Of a stretch of DNA of 64,000 bases, positions 44,497 through 56,079 are shown one piece after another. The stretch comes from Toxonevra muliebris (Eukaryota; Arthropoda; Insecta; Diptera; Pallopteridae). Positions within the stretch are counted from its first letter, which is position 1, and each line of letters starts with the position of its first letter. The stretch covers positions 62,001 through 126,000 of the forward strand of contig CAVNUY010000013.1 of NCBI GenBank assembly GCA_963691655.1, read 5' to 3'. Made by a program: the position numbers and the translations under genes. The notes under the pieces are model-generated. The model was not told where the DNA came from. It worked only from the letters and a program-made list of their open reading frames with translations, and did no database searches.

Positions 44497-44741
44497 TTAT
44501 ATATAATAATAATGGCAAACCAGAAATGCCAAACGTAGCTCATAAGACTATATTTTAAGTTTGTAATATGATACATATTTTGTGCAATATTCAATCTTGC
44601 TGAGTTACCTTTTTTGTAATAAGTTAATGACATTGTGAATTTCAAGGTAACTCAGCCAATAAAAGGTGTAGGGTAAATTAAAGCTGAAAAAAGAATTTAA
44701 TAAAGAATGTAACTGCAAGTAGAATGGTTGTTCATTATTTA
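44497..44741 (+). repeat. 5' LTR
   Basis: Nearly identical to 49745-49990 from TTATATATAATAATAATGGC to GGTTGTTCATTATTTA, with about ten differences. It contains an AATAAA signal near 44699. The true end may lie a few bases further, at the primer-binding site. Confidence 0.9.
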
Positions 44742-44750
44742 AGAAATAAA

Positions 44751-44762
44751 AGTGGCGCAGTC
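44751..44762 (+). other. Primer-binding site, tRNA-Ser type
   Basis: AGTGGCGCAGTC directly follows the 5' LTR and matches the start of the site used by 17.6 and 297 in Drosophila. Confidence 0.7.
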
Positions 44763-45103
44763 TTTAAAAAAAAAAAAAAAGTGTTGAAACGAAGAAGGTG
44801 AAATTATTGAAGAAAATTTTATATTTTCGCAGAAACAACACTCGGTACGGCTGTAAATAAAAAAAAAAGCGAGAAACGAAGTAGCTGAAGAACAATTTAC
44901 CAGCTCCGTAGAAACAACGCTATCTAAAACTATAAAACATTTGAAAAAAAAAATTAATCATCTATAAAGGAAGAACTTTTAATTCTAAAACTAAAAATAA
45001 AGTACGATTAAAATTAAAGCGGAGTGAAGCACTATAGCATCAAAATTAACCGGGAAAGAAGAGTAGCAAGTTTCGACCAAAATAGATATTAATACATCTG
45101 CCA

Positions 45104-45699
45104 TTGTTCAATGGAGAACCTGGAGCACTACCGTCATTTATTAGAGCGGTAGATCGTGCTCTTCTAGACCACCGATTCGATGAGGCTGCAACATTTCAGG
45201 CGATTTACAACTCTAAAATTCAGGGGGCGGCAAAAAATATTTTAAATATAAATCCTCCAACGACCTGGAACGCAAGGAGACATTGAAGCGGCATTACAAA
45301 CCAAGGAGAGATCAGCTGTCAATCACGAAGGACATTTCAAACATGAGAGTAAGAAATATATTAGACTTAGACAATAAGATAAGGCAATTTGTTGAAGACA
45401 TTTCTGAATTTATAGCATATGACAATAATGGCCAAACAATGCTTGAAACTTTTAGTGGAATGCTTGTTCAAAGAATAAAGGAGTTGGCAACAGGACCTTT
45501 ATCTTATGCCATAATTAGAAAATGTAATTTATCAGAAATTAGGGATATAGTTAGCGATTTTATAGGCCAAGATGAAGGCAATTTAAGTCAGAACCTTTTA
45601 ATTAATAATATGCCAAATAGAAATCAGGACTTTTATCAGAGAAGTCAGCATAGTACATTCAATCAATCAAATGTTAATAGAGGCAAAACAATTCTTTAA
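45104..45699 (+). pseudogene. gag: gag of the 17.6-like element
   Basis: The frame starts MFNGEPGALPSFIRAVDRAL, the typical gypsy Gag opening (x-F-x-G-x-P...L-x-x-F-I), and shifts frame at about 45285 into MKRHYKPRRDQLSITKDISN. A capsid-like region (IRQFVEDISEFIAYD...ILAxGPLS) follows and ends at 45699 in an Asn/Gln-rich tail, with more Asn/Gln-rich sequence to about 45900. No zinc knuckle, as usual for this group. One frameshift plus an early end. Confidence 0.75.
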
Positions 45700-45959
45700 A
45701 TGTTAAAAATAGCCAAACAAATTCCAATCAACCGATGAATTTCAGCCAGCAAGTTAGACAAAATATTCAATAATAATGGTCAAAAAAATTTATACCCTTC
45801 AAGGAATTTTAACCAAAGTAGGCAATTTAATAAACAGAATTTTAACCAGTGTAGCAATTTAATAACCAGAACTTTAGCCAGCAAAGCAGGCAGAGGGCAG
45901 AGCCGATGGATGTTGAAGTGGTAAATAGGACAGAAAATAACGAAATCAACGACACGTTT

Positions 45960-46890
45960 TTTATAAATTAGCCTCGGATCAAAATAAATTTTTTTTAAAG
46001 CTTACAATAGAAAATGAACAATACTTAACACTTTTAGACACAGGTTCAACAATAAGCATTCTAAACGACAGAAATTTTAACCAAATAATTATCCGCACAA
46101 TGCTAGAATAAAGTGGCTAGCAATGTATATTAATAAGCCATATCAATTGTTATTAGGTATGGATTGGATAGGCAAAAATGTGAAAGAAATTAATATAAAA
46201 AATAAAGAGGTTTATTTGACTAATGGAGTGAGTCTTCCATTCATTTCCAAAACCTATGAAGAGATAAATGTACTTGAAGTAAGCGAAATTCGAAAGTCGC
46301 AAGGGATTAGTCGCAAAAGCAGGAGTAAATATAGTTCTCCTGTAATTGTTGTCCCTAAAAAATTAGATAGTTCTGGAATACAAAAATATAGAATAGTTGT
46401 AGATTACAGACGTCTTACAATTAGTGACAAATATCCTTTGCCGAATATTGATGCAATATTAGATAAGCTTGGCAAGGCACAATATTTCAGCACGATAGAT
46501 CTCGAAAAAGGCTATCATCAGATACTAGTCGCAGAAAATGATATTGAGAAAATAGCTTTCGTAACTCTAAGAGGATTGTATGAGTATGTCAGGATGCCAT
46601 TCGGATTGAAGAACGCTCCAGCAACTTTTCAACGCTTAATGAATGAAATTTTGAGGGAGTACATAAATAAAATATGTGCGGTATATTTAGATTATTTATA
46701 TATTTATTTATACGGAAACAAATTTAAAATTATTACTGATCATAATCCAATAAAATACATGCATAGTAAATATAGAGGAAAAGAGTTTTCTCAAAGAGAT
46801 CAGCGGTGGATGCTGAAATTGCAAGAATACAATTTTGAAATACAATACCTAAAGGGCAGCGAAAATAAACACTGCATTCAACAGAAGAAG
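45960..46890 (+). pseudogene. pol: pol: protease, RT and fused RNase H remnant
   Basis: The protease motif TLLDTGSTISILNDRNF lies at about 46030-46080 before a stop. The 258-codon frame from 46123 has LLGMDWIGKN (end of protease), YSSPVIVVPKK, RIVVDYRRLT, FSTIDLEKGYHQI and MPFGLKNAPATFQRL. At the catalytic box it reads AVYLDYLYIYLYG and then jumps to ITDHNPI of RNase H, so the second catalytic Asp, the RT thumb and most of RNase H have been deleted in frame. It ends with FEIQYLKGSENK, the connection motif. Confidence 0.88.
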
Positions 46891-46895
46891 AACAG

Positions 46896-47330
46896 TTGAA
46901 TCATATAGGCATTAGGGAAGAAATTGTAAATAAATATGAAACCCAAATTATTTTAACTTATAATCCACAAATAATTGAAAGGCATAAAAGAAAAATAATT
47001 GAAATTAATCCCCAAGAAAGCGAAACTAGACTAAAAGATATTTTGAAACGTTATATTAACTCAGGCCATGTAGGCATTTATTCAGAGGGTATTGACCAAG
47101 ATTACCACAAAGTGCAATTAATAATTATTGCAATGTTTTCAAATGCAAAGCATATCATATTCATAAAAGCTACTCAACGAGCAACTGATATCTCTACCGA
47201 AGAAGAATTGCATAGACAATTATCGCTTTATCATACAAAAGAGTCAATACACAGTGGCATTAGCGAATGCTATAATGTACTAAAAAATAAAACTTTTTCC
47301 CTAAGTAGAATGAACACATACAGTTGATAA
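46896..47330 (+). pseudogene. pol: pol: integrase N-terminal fragment
   Basis: Open frame with a pre-integrase linker and then YHTKESIHSGISECYNVLKN, the first half (HH) of the integrase zinc domain. The following F-W/L-S-R-M context is present, but the frame stops before the paired Cys residues. The catalytic core is absent: at about 47340 the sequence jumps to the envelope-like remnant. Confidence 0.8.
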
Positions 47331-47389
47331 TAAATAACTGCAGGTTATACAGATATACAGATGCGATAAAAGAAATTTAACACTAAATA

Positions 47390-47611
47390 GAAATTATTTA
47401 ATAAGTCTGGCCAATTGTGAAATTTTAATTGATAACGAAAAATTTTTTAATCAAAAAGAAGTAATGAATGACAAATTATTTTATCCCACCAATAAACTAA
47501 ACCAGTCTTATGAATTTGAACCACATTTAAAAAAAATTATAATTGAAAATTTCAAAAACAACAAGGCTATACATAGAGGAATTAATTTTTCACAAAAATG
47601 TTTCTTATGGA
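47390..47611 (+). pseudogene. Envelope-like C-terminal remnant
   Basis: About 70 codons containing LANCEILIDNEKF and LFYPTNKLNQS...FEPHLKKIIIENF, placed after pol and before the 3' LTR. The position and the NCxIxIDNxxF-type wording resemble the C-terminal part of insect errantivirus envelope proteins. No membrane segment remains because the hAT MITE begins at 47620. The assignment is tentative. Confidence 0.45.
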
Positions 47612-47619
47612 ATAAATAC

Positions 47620-49604
47620 TAGATGGCTTATTTTGCTAAAGTATTTCAGATCTTCATTGTGACAGCAGAATATGAAAATAGGGAGCTAAAAACCAATTAA
47701 AATGAAAAAAAAAATTTAAATTTGCGAAAACTCGGTGCGCTACTCCGAAAAGAGTGATTTTAAAGGATGTTTTACAATTGGTTTGGGATTTTGTATGGAA
47801 AAAGCATTCCACTTGCATATAAACGATTTTCATATATATACCGATGTAAGAAAAGCCGCTAAAACGAATGGCGTACCCAGTTTTTTGATACAACTCAACC
47901 GAAAGCCACCCTAGCGCCTAAAGTGGCCATTGGCACTTTTTTTTACGAATTTTTAAATTCACCCGTTAGGATTTTGAAGATAGCGGTAATTTTTTTAAAA
48001 TTAAAGTACGTAGGATTGTAGGTAATTCAGTTTAGTTTATTTAAAATACAAAAATTTTTCAAATCGAGTTATATTTGAACTAATAAATCAGATTTTAGTG
48101 AACCCATGTCGACTACAATCAAGTTAACCTTTGACAAATGTCGCCAAAAAATTGTAAAAAACAAAGCCGACGTTAAAAAAATTGCCTTAAATTAATGAAG
48201 TAAATACTAACTTTTAACATTTTCTCCATACTTAATCCAAGCGATTAAAAATTCAAAATTGTTGATTTATATCAATATGTAATACAAGTGACCCCCGTAT
48301 AACACGATAGTTGGGTTCCAAAAAAGCATCGTGTTGTGCAAATTCATGTTATACGGGCTCCAAGAGTTTAGAAATCTGCCGTATTATATACGAAATCGTA
48401 TTATACGGGACAAGCAAGTAGTACAAAAACAGGGTTATGTTCCAAGATTTTAAAAACAACTGTCACATTCAGGGGCATTCATTTGCTTCATGTATATTTT
48501 AACTTTTTGTATAGTTTAATACATTTTCTCTCTTTTATAAATAAATTAAAGTTTTTATTTTTGGTTGTAAAAAGTAAAAAAGCAGAAAGTAAGTGATTTT
48601 ATATAAAAAATTTTAATAATAAGCACTTAACAGAAAATTTATTGGAACATTTAAAGAAAAAATTTGAATATAACAAGCAAAAATGATAATGAAACTAGAA
48701 CACAGAGTGAACTGGAATTTGATAAATATAACAAATAAAAATTAGAGTTGCAGTTAAATAGCTTATTAACAAGTTCAAAAAGCGATTTGAATTTCTAAAT
48801 TATTTTCTCTAATACGTTGTTATACGTGTTATACGAGGGATTCAGCAAATCGTGTTGTAAGGTAATCGTGCTTTAGTGGCATCGTGTTATATGGGGATGT
48901 CCGCTATTAACAAATCATGTTGGAGCGAAATCGCGCTCTACGAGTGCCGTGTTGTACGTGGAAAACCTGTACATATAATACTGTAATTGACAGACGTAAA
49001 TAAAGATTACAAATTTTCAGGATAAGACAATTTTTTCAACTCCAGCTTTGTTTTTTGTACAATTTTAACGACATTTGTCAAAGGTTAACTTGGTTGTAGT
49101 CGACATGGGTTCACTAAAAGTTGATTTACTAGTTCAAATATAACTCAGGTTGAAAAATTTTTATATTTTAAATAAACTAAATTGAATTACCTACAATCCT
49201 ACGTACTTTAATTTTAAAAAAATTACAGCTATCTTCAAAATCCTAACGGGTGAATTTAAAAATTCGTAAAAAAAGTGCCAGATAGTCACTTTAGGCGCTA
49301 GGGGTGGCTTTCGGTTTAGTTGTATCAAAAAACTGGGTACGCGATTCACTTTATCGGCTTTTCTAAACCGGTATAGATATCTGAAAATCTTTTATATGCA
49401 AGTAGAATGCTTTTTCCACGCAAAATCCCAAACCTATTGTAAAACATCCTTTAAAATCACTCTTTTTGGAGTAGCGCACCGAGTTTTCGCAAATTTAATT
49501 TTTTTTAATTTCAATTGGTTTTTAGCACCCTATTTTCATATTCTGCTGTCACAATAAAGATCTGAAATACTTTAGCAAAATGTATGGAGCAAATAAGCCA
49601 TCTA
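47620..49604. mobile_element. hAT-like MITE with 0.5-kb inverted arms and 8-bp target duplication
   Basis: ATAAATAC flanks both ends (47612-47619 and 49605-49612). Ends TAGATGGCTTATTT and AAATAAGCCATCTA are perfect inverses. The arms extend to about 48180 and from about 49035, with a 10-bp difference near the right end. Non-coding. A pogo-like MITE sits between the arms. Confidence 0.88.
48285..48969. mobile_element. pogo/Tigger-like MITE
   Basis: TA flanks both ends. The left end CAAGTGACCCCCGTATAACACG-like and inverted right end CAGGTTTTCCACGTACAACAC share the CA-start and CGTAtAACACG core. CGTGTTATACG words recur throughout both subterminal regions. No transposase. Confidence 0.7.
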
Positions 49605-49744
49605 ATAAATACCTTTTTAATAATCAGTGCAATAATTGCCATAATTGTATTCGTTTTATTAAAAAAAGAAAAAGAAAAAGGGGTTTACAGTGAATGTAAC
49701 AGATAAAAGAATTCAGGAGAATCCAAACTTTGGCGGTAGAGGAG

Positions 49745-49990
49745 TTATATATAATAATAATGGCAAACCAGAAATGCCAAACGTAGCTCATAAGACTATA
49801 TTTTAAGTTTGTAATATGATAACATATTTTGTGCAATATTCAATCTTACTGAGTTACCTTTTTTGTAATAAGTTAATGACATTGTGAATTTCAAGGTAAC
49901 TCAGCCAATAAAAGAGGTAGGGAAAATTTAAGCTGAAAAAAGAATTCAATAAAGAATGAAACTGCAAGTAGAACGGTTGTTCATTATTTA
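49745..49990 (+). repeat. 3' LTR
   Basis: Partner of 44497-44741. It follows the polypurine tract and ends at ATTTA (49990), after which the copies diverge. Confidence 0.9.
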
Positions 49991-51002
49991 TACTAAGATT
50001 AAAAATGAAATATTTAAACTTTAGTTTTTTTGGGTCCACATATAGTAGCTGGAAAAAATACTTACAAAAATACGATTAATTATTACACAAAAAAAAGTAC
50101 ATGAAATCACTGTAAAAATAGCATTTTTTGTTTACAATATTCAGCCAACATTAAAAATATCAAAATTGTCATTACAAAATGTAACTTCAAATTACTGAAT
50201 TCAACGTGAAAAATGTATAAATATAAAAGAACTACATTATTTTAACCTCTTCGCTGAAAAAGTACACATATGTGAACTCACGTTTTTGTGTATTATTTAA
50301 TTTTTTTTTAATTTATTATGAATATTTCTCTCAAGTTCTAGTAAAAAAAGGAAACTCAGTAGGAATTATGTTTTTTCTTCATTCTATAAGATTAAAAACA
50401 AATAAATAAAATAAATTCAAAAATCAAAAAATTCGTAAAAACTTGTAAAAAATATGTGACCTTGGATACCGAAGAGGTTAATGTAATATTTAAAACGTCG
50501 AAAAGATATGACAAAATGTATCATTAAAGCAAAATTAATGCATTGATTTGAAAATAATGTTGAATTGAGATGACAACATTGTAGAACTGAAATAAACTTC
50601 AAGTAGAATTAAAAATTTAAAATATTATATAAAGCACCATAAAGAAGTTTTTTGTATTTTATATAATTTTATTTTAGTTAATAATCACACTATGCGACAA
50701 ATGAAAAAATGTTTAATATGCAGGAGTTCTGACCCATACAGTTGGGTTGGCCATAAAAAATAATGACTTTCTGCGTTTACCAAGTTTTCCCAGCACTTAG
50801 AATTTTTTTTTTAAGCCTACTTGTCTAGGCGTCCGATTTTCAAAATCTTTCTTTTAATGAATCCACAAGACCTGTTGCTTTACAAAAATTTTAAGTTTAT
50901 GAAAATTACGAAAGAATTGACAAAGTTAAGCAATGATATGAAAAAAAAATTATTTTTTTTTCAAATTTACCATCTTTAAGAGTGTTAAAATCATATATAT
51001 TC
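49991..51002. other. Non-coding interval
   Basis: AT-rich sequence with one small TTAA MITE (50246-50477); nothing else recognised. Confidence 0.5.
50246..50477. mobile_element. TTAA-flanked piggyBac-like MITE
   Basis: TTAA at 50242-50245 and 50478-50481. Ends CCTCTTCGCT and, inverted, CCTCTTCGGT. The interior is AT-rich and non-coding. Confidence 0.72.
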
Positions 51003-53582
51003 TAGTGTCCGACCGATTATTCGGCTTCGGTTCTTCGGCTATTCGGCCTAAAATTGCACCTTTGGCTTCGGCAAAAAGTGGCCGAAGTTTTGGCCGAAGT
51101 ATTTGCCGAAGCCGAAGATTATAAGCATTTTGAAGTTATATATAAACAGGTTAATGAACAAATGTAGTCATCACAACAACAATGTATATAGAGACGGGCA
51201 AATCAGACGGCCGTTTCGGAATCCGCCACAATTCCTCATCAGTGATCTTAGTGGTAGTTCTTAATCTTTCAATATCCCATATAAGCTACTAATATTTGAA
51301 ATCATAACCCAGAATTATGGATTTGATTCCAAATATCTTCACTGAATAGTGATATTGAAAGAAACTACCACTACCGTTCTATACACTTATGTTGTTGTTT
51401 TTTTCCCATCGTAGCTAGTCTGCATAACAGTTCGTTATTTGAAAGTCTAGTACATGGGAGAGTGTGTGTGTGTGAGAAAATGATTCTAGGTGTCATTTTT
51501 TCTGAACGGTCCCCATTCGATCAGTTCATGATAGTTTTTTAGGAGACTATGAAAATTAAATCTAGAGGTTAATTTTCAAAGTCATGACTTAAGTTCATGT
51601 TAATTTCGTTATTTGAAGTTATATATAAACAGGTTAATGAACAAATGTAGTCATCACAACAACAATGTATATAGAGACGGGCAAATCAGACGGCCGTTTC
51701 GGAATCCGCCACAATTCCTCATCAGTGATCTTAGTGGTAGTTCTTAATCTTTCAATATCCCATATAAGCTACTAATATTTGAAATCATAACCCAGAATTA
51801 TGGATTTGATTCCAAATATCTTCACTGAATAGTGATATTGAAAGAAACTACCACTACCGTTCTATACACTTATGTTGTTGTTTTTTTCCCATCGTAGCTA
51901 GTCTGCATAACAGTTCGTTATTTGAAAGTCTAGTACATGGGAGAGTGTGTGTGTGTGAGAAAATGATTCTAGGTGTCATTTTTTCTGAACGGTCCCCATT
52001 CGATCAGTTCATGATAGTTTTTTAGGAGACTATGAAAATTAAATCTAGAGGTTAATTTTCAAAGTCATGACTTAAGTTCATGTTAATTTCGTTATTTGAA
52101 GTTATATATAAACAGGTTAATGAACAAATGTAGTCATCACAACAACAATGTATATAGAGACGGGCAAATCAGACGGCCGTTTCGGAATCCGCCACAATTC
52201 CTCATCAGTGATCTTAGTGGTAGTTCTTAATCTTTCAATATCCCATATAAGCTACTAATATTTGAAATCATAACCCAGAATTATGGATTTGATTCCAAAT
52301 ATCTTCACTGAATAGTGATATTGAAAGAAACTACCACTACCGTTCTATACACTTATGTTGTTGTTTTTTATTTTATAATAATTTTTACTATAGATTGGCA
52401 GTAAAAATTGATACAAATAAATAAATGTGAAGTGGTTATATAAAGTATTTATATTACAATTTTTGTGTTATATTTTCTTCGTTTGCTTATTTAATTTTTA
52501 CTTTTGGAGTAACCCACAGATTTACAACCGTACAAACAGTTATCAGTGATTTTTTTAAACGAAAAACCTGCTTGAGCTAATACAATTAGAGGCAGCAGTA
52601 TCCAGCCAAACTTTATTACTTTTTAAGGAAGACTTGAAGCGTATTGAAAAGAAGAGTGAATTGTTAGAGAAGCCGACATTTTCCATTACTGGCGCTTAAC
52701 TCTTTTTTTTTACTTTCAAGGAGGTCAAAAAATTGAAAATTGGCTAAAAACGCTCTACAATATTTGTGTAAAGGGATTCTTTGAAATTTACAGCCGATTG
52801 GAAGTTATAGATATTTATTTGCAGGCCCTGATACTGCAGTCATGCATATTTGAACTTTGAAACTAGTTTTATGTTATGTGTTATTATGATGTTAGCGACA
52901 GTCAAAGTCAAAATTTGTCAAAAACAAAAAACTTAATTATTTTGTTTGAATTTTAGATAAAAATAAAAAAAAAAAATAAAATACTTCCCGTCATACTAGC
53001 CAGATAAAAAAACTAGCTGTGAATATAAATTTTTCATACAAAATATTTAGTTATTTAAAAAAAAATTGATAAAAAGTTTATTCAACAAGAAATACTTTTA
53101 GGCATTCAACCTTTCCGGCTTCATAAAACCACGTTCATTAAATTTTTAAGGGTTTTGAGATCAGATTTATGCTTTTTACATTAAAATTTATCAATTTTTT
53201 TTAAATCAATCAAAAATTTGCGAACTAGAGAGTTAATACTGGTTCCGGCTACAGGTCTATCGATTCAATCTTTGATTTCAGATAAGCAGAATCATGGCAG
53301 CCATCGGCCAACTTCTTTTTTGACACAGGTTTCGTTGAACGACAGTGGTTCCACAGATATATAGTCGATGTAACTGCATATTTTGACGTAAACAAATTTT
53401 TAAATGATTCTTAAAATAAATAATATTTGTCAGCTCCTTCGACAGTGAACAGTAGAAAAAATTTACTTTCAGATTTTTATTTTTTATATTTTAAAAATCC
53501 TTCGGTCTTCGGCCGAAGGTTAGATGAATGGCCGAAGTTCATCTTCGTCTTCGGCCAAAAAATCACCTTCGGTCGGACACTA
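51003..53582. mobile_element. hAT-like element with GCCGAAG subterminal repeats
   Basis: The left end TAGTGTCCGACCGA and right end TCGGTCGGACACTA are perfect inverses. Many GCCGAAG/CTTCGGC words follow each end (51018-51118; 53500-53570). I see no clear 8-bp target duplication. The interior has a 483-bp tandem array and no identified transposase, though 52570-52690 reads LIQLEAAVSSQTLLLFKEDL in one frame. Confidence 0.75.
51131..52369 (+). repeat. 483-bp tandem repeat, 2.6 units
   Basis: TGAAGTTATATATAAACAGG starts at 51131, 51614 and 52097. By eye the first two units are identical and the third stops after about 273 bp. Each unit contains GTGGTAGTTCTTAATCTTTC facing GAAAGAAACTACCAC, a hairpin of about 120 bp. 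Confidence 0.95.
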
Positions 53583-53904
53583 TTCGAGATAAATGAGTTT
53601 AAACTTCAGTCGGCCCTTTTACCTGCTTCTCCGCTCACCTGTTAAATAGGCTGTAGAAGTCAAAATACTGGAAATACTGATACGAAAATTTTACACTATA
53701 CTTTTAAAAGTCTATACTTTTGAAATATAAAAAAAAATAAATTTGTTGAAAAATCTAGACCCGAAGGTGGCCTTAAGGTAGTTATGAAGATATAAATCAA
53801 AAAATAAGTAATTGATATCTGGAATCTATAACATACTTTCGATAAGTTTCTTCCTACTTAACTACATTTCTCTTATACTCAATTACAATGTGGAACTAAC
53901 TGTA
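53583..53904. other. Non-coding spacer
   Basis: AT-rich; nothing recognised. Confidence 0.5.
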
Positions 53905-53908
53905 TTAA

Positions 53909-54977
53909 CCTTAAAACCGTGTTAGGGGCACTGAGTGCCCGAAGCCAACTTTAGCAACGAAAATAATATATTTTTTCGACTTTTATAGACATATCTCTGT
54001 TTTTTTCGGTTAAATACTTCTTTTTCTTTGTAAACCAAATAAATTCGGATAATTTTTTTAAAAAGTTTCGGTTAGAGAGAATTGAAGCCTACATCATACT
54101 ATATACGTGCATGGGGCACTGAGTGCCCTATCAGTTTTACCACACATTTCGTACGTGTTTTGAATATTTTTTATCGAATTTTTACTTCGCTTTGATGCTG
54201 TACCAAATGAAGATAGATCTTAGATGAATTTCATCTGATCTAGTAATGACTACGACTTGCTCATTGGTGCTAGTATCACAATGGATAATTTTTTTTTACC
54301 AGTTATGCACTGGAAAAGGATATATGTGAAAGCAATACAGCTTTAGTTGGTACAATCAGATCTAATAAACTCGAATTGACAAAATGTTTTACTTCACTTG
54401 TCAAAGCAAAAAATGAGGTCCGTTTCAGTGTTCTGTTTTTCTAGTGTTTGTGAACTTGTCAGCTACACGACTGATTCAAAAAAAAATGTGCTGCTGTTGT
54501 CGACTGCACATGCAAGCAAAGAAATCAATGCGAATACCAGCAAACCACTGATAATAAAGGACGAGAACAAGGGCGGTGTCGACACATTTGATAAAAAGTA
54601 GCGCGGTTTTAGTTGTCAAAGAAAAAGCAATCGCTGGGCAATGGTGCTTTTTTACAACATAGTTGATGTTCCTGCAATTTGTGCTTTCCGTTTGCACGAA
54701 CTAAGCCATCCGGCGTAGAACAATACCAAATCGGAGAAACGAAAATTATTTTTAAAAGAACTAGCATTTAAATTTACTAAAAACATTTGGAAAATCGCAG
54801 CTTAGTCCCAGTAAAACAATCACTAAAAAATTACCTTGGACTTTAAATACCAAATTCTACCGCATCGCGATCGATACCAACAGTCCAGGTAATAAATCAA
54901 TTTCTTATTTCAATCTCAGATGTCGCAGATGCGAGGCGTATAAAATCCTAACGTGCACCAAGCATTACCTTTGTGTA
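53909..54977 (+). mobile_element. piggyBac-like element, left end and 3' coding part
   Basis: TTAA at 53905-53908 is followed by CCTTAAAACCGTGTTAGGG and the palindrome GGGCACTGAGTGCCC, repeated at 54115-54129. The transposase remnant follows in the same direction. The right terminus was not found; a mariner fragment begins at about 54985. Confidence 0.75.
54290..54977 (+). pseudogene. piggyBac transposase, C-terminal half
   Basis: Frames in order give SYALEKDICESNTALVGTIR, NKLELTKCF, FSSVCELVSYT, KKNVLLLSTAH, KGGVDTFDK, FSCQRKSNRWAMVLFYNIVD, then RRNN...LFLKELAF and a Cys-rich end RCRRCEAYKILTCTKHYLC. This is the expected series in a piggyBac-family DDD transposase: the VGTIR strand, LLSTxH, the KGGVDxxD block with a catalytic Asp, the RRW-x3-FYN block and the C-terminal cysteine domain. 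The D after GGVD is kept. At least three frame changes and stops (54445, 54600, 54715) make it inactive, and the N-terminal half is gone. Confidence 0.85.
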
Positions 54978-54988
54978 TGACAATACCG

Positions 54989-55231
54989 TTATCTCCAAAA
55001 ATTCGTAATTTCAACACTAAGAGTTTCTTTATATCGTTTTATAACTCTACATACTGTTCTTTGGGAGATATTTAACACTTTCGCAATCTTTGAACCAGAC
55101 CACGACGGATTTTCAATAAATTTGTTCACAATCAATTTTCTATTTGCAGCTTCCATTGTGCACACAATCACCAACTTGCAATCAATTAATATATAAAATT
55201 TATCAACTAACGGTAACGGTATTGTAAACAA
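54989..55231 (-). pseudogene. Tc1/mariner-type transposase N-terminus
   Basis: MEAANRKLIVNKFIENPSWS, then GSKIAKVLNISQRTVCRVIK, is a helix-turn-helix DNA-binding region of the kind that opens Tc1/mariner transposases. The more likely start is that internal Met near 55156, not the upstream Met of the open frame. Only about 55 meaningful codons remain; the second HTH and the DDE/D core are missing. Confidence 0.6.
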
Positions 55232-55319
55232 ATCCCAGTAAAAAATTTGTTGTTCTTATGACTAGGGGCGACGTGGTGACCACAACAAAGCGTGCCAATT
55301 TGGCGTGAACCGCGCTTTA

Positions 55320-55910
55320 TTCAATTATTACGGAACAAATTAAAAATGAGTTTATGGAAGTTTTTAGTGATCAACTAGGAAGCTACAATATAAACGAAAT
55401 TTCTTTATCGATTAATGAAAAGGCAAAACCGATTTTCTTTAAATACACCCATTGCCGTTGGCATGGAAAGACAGAGTCGAAAAACAGCTACGCAGTCTAA
55501 TATAATATGGGGTGCTATAACCTGTAGACACATACATTGGCACCCATATTAAAACCTAACGGTGATCTTCGACTGTGTGGTGATTATGAAGTAACCATTA
55601 ATAAACATTTGATTGATTTTAAATATCCCTTACCTCTAATTGAGGAAATTTTGACGTCCTTGCAAGGCGGTGGACTATTCACTAAATTAGATTTGTCTAA
55701 CGCCTATGGCCAATTGGTTCTCGATGAACAGCCACAACTTTTGTGCACATGGCGCATACATATAGGCACGCTAAAAATGAAGCGTTTACCTTTTGGGGTT
55801 AAGACGGCTGCAGCTATTTTCCAAAAAAACTATGGAAAATCTTTTAAGGGGAATCCCTTCAGTACTTGTATATCAAGCTAATATAACCATAACTGGTGAA
55901 AACATACAGG
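55320..55910 (+). pseudogene. pol: K02A2.6-like gypsy pol: RT part
   Basis: Fragments of the pre-RT region (NEFMEVFSDQLGSYNINEIS, KAKPIFFKYT) precede an open frame with LAPILKPNGDLRLCGDYEVT, DFKYPLPLIEEI, GGGLFTKLDLSNAYGQLVLD and KRLPFGVKTAAAIFQK. A frameshift near 55840 leads to the catalytic box, which reads VYQAN where relatives have VYQDD, so both catalytic Asp residues are lost. The wording (LKPxGxxRxCGDxxVTxNxxL) is that of the K02A2.6-type gypsy lineage common in insects. The sequence upstream of 55320 is not assigned. Confidence 0.85.
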
Positions 55911-56079
55911 AGAATATCTGTGGCCTCAAGGAATAACAGCTGAACTCGAAAGTCGAATAAAAACCTGTTGCGTATTTTCCATTATTAATTAAACTCCAGT
56001 AATTATTTAAGAACTTTCAATATTTTGGGTTTTATAATGAAAAATACTTAGAAATATGAATTGTTGCAAAAAGGTACCA

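Larger units (their letters stand above)
44497..49990 (+). mobile_element. 17.6/297-like Ty3/gypsy LTR retrotransposon, decayed
   Basis: Paired direct repeats of about 245 bp bound a region with a tRNA-Ser-type primer-binding site, gag, protease, RT, RNase H, integrase and an envelope-like remnant in order. The body is short because RT/RNase H and integrase carry large deletions, and a 1985-bp hAT MITE sits in the 3' part. A polypurine tract (GGTAGAGGAG) precedes the 3' LTR. Flanking target bases do not give a clean duplication. Confidence 0.88.

Noticed and set aside
54398..54601. Stand-alone small gene starting MSKQKMRSV
   Set aside because: Its second half is the piggyBac LLSTxH...KGGVD region; the Met is internal to a broken transposase.
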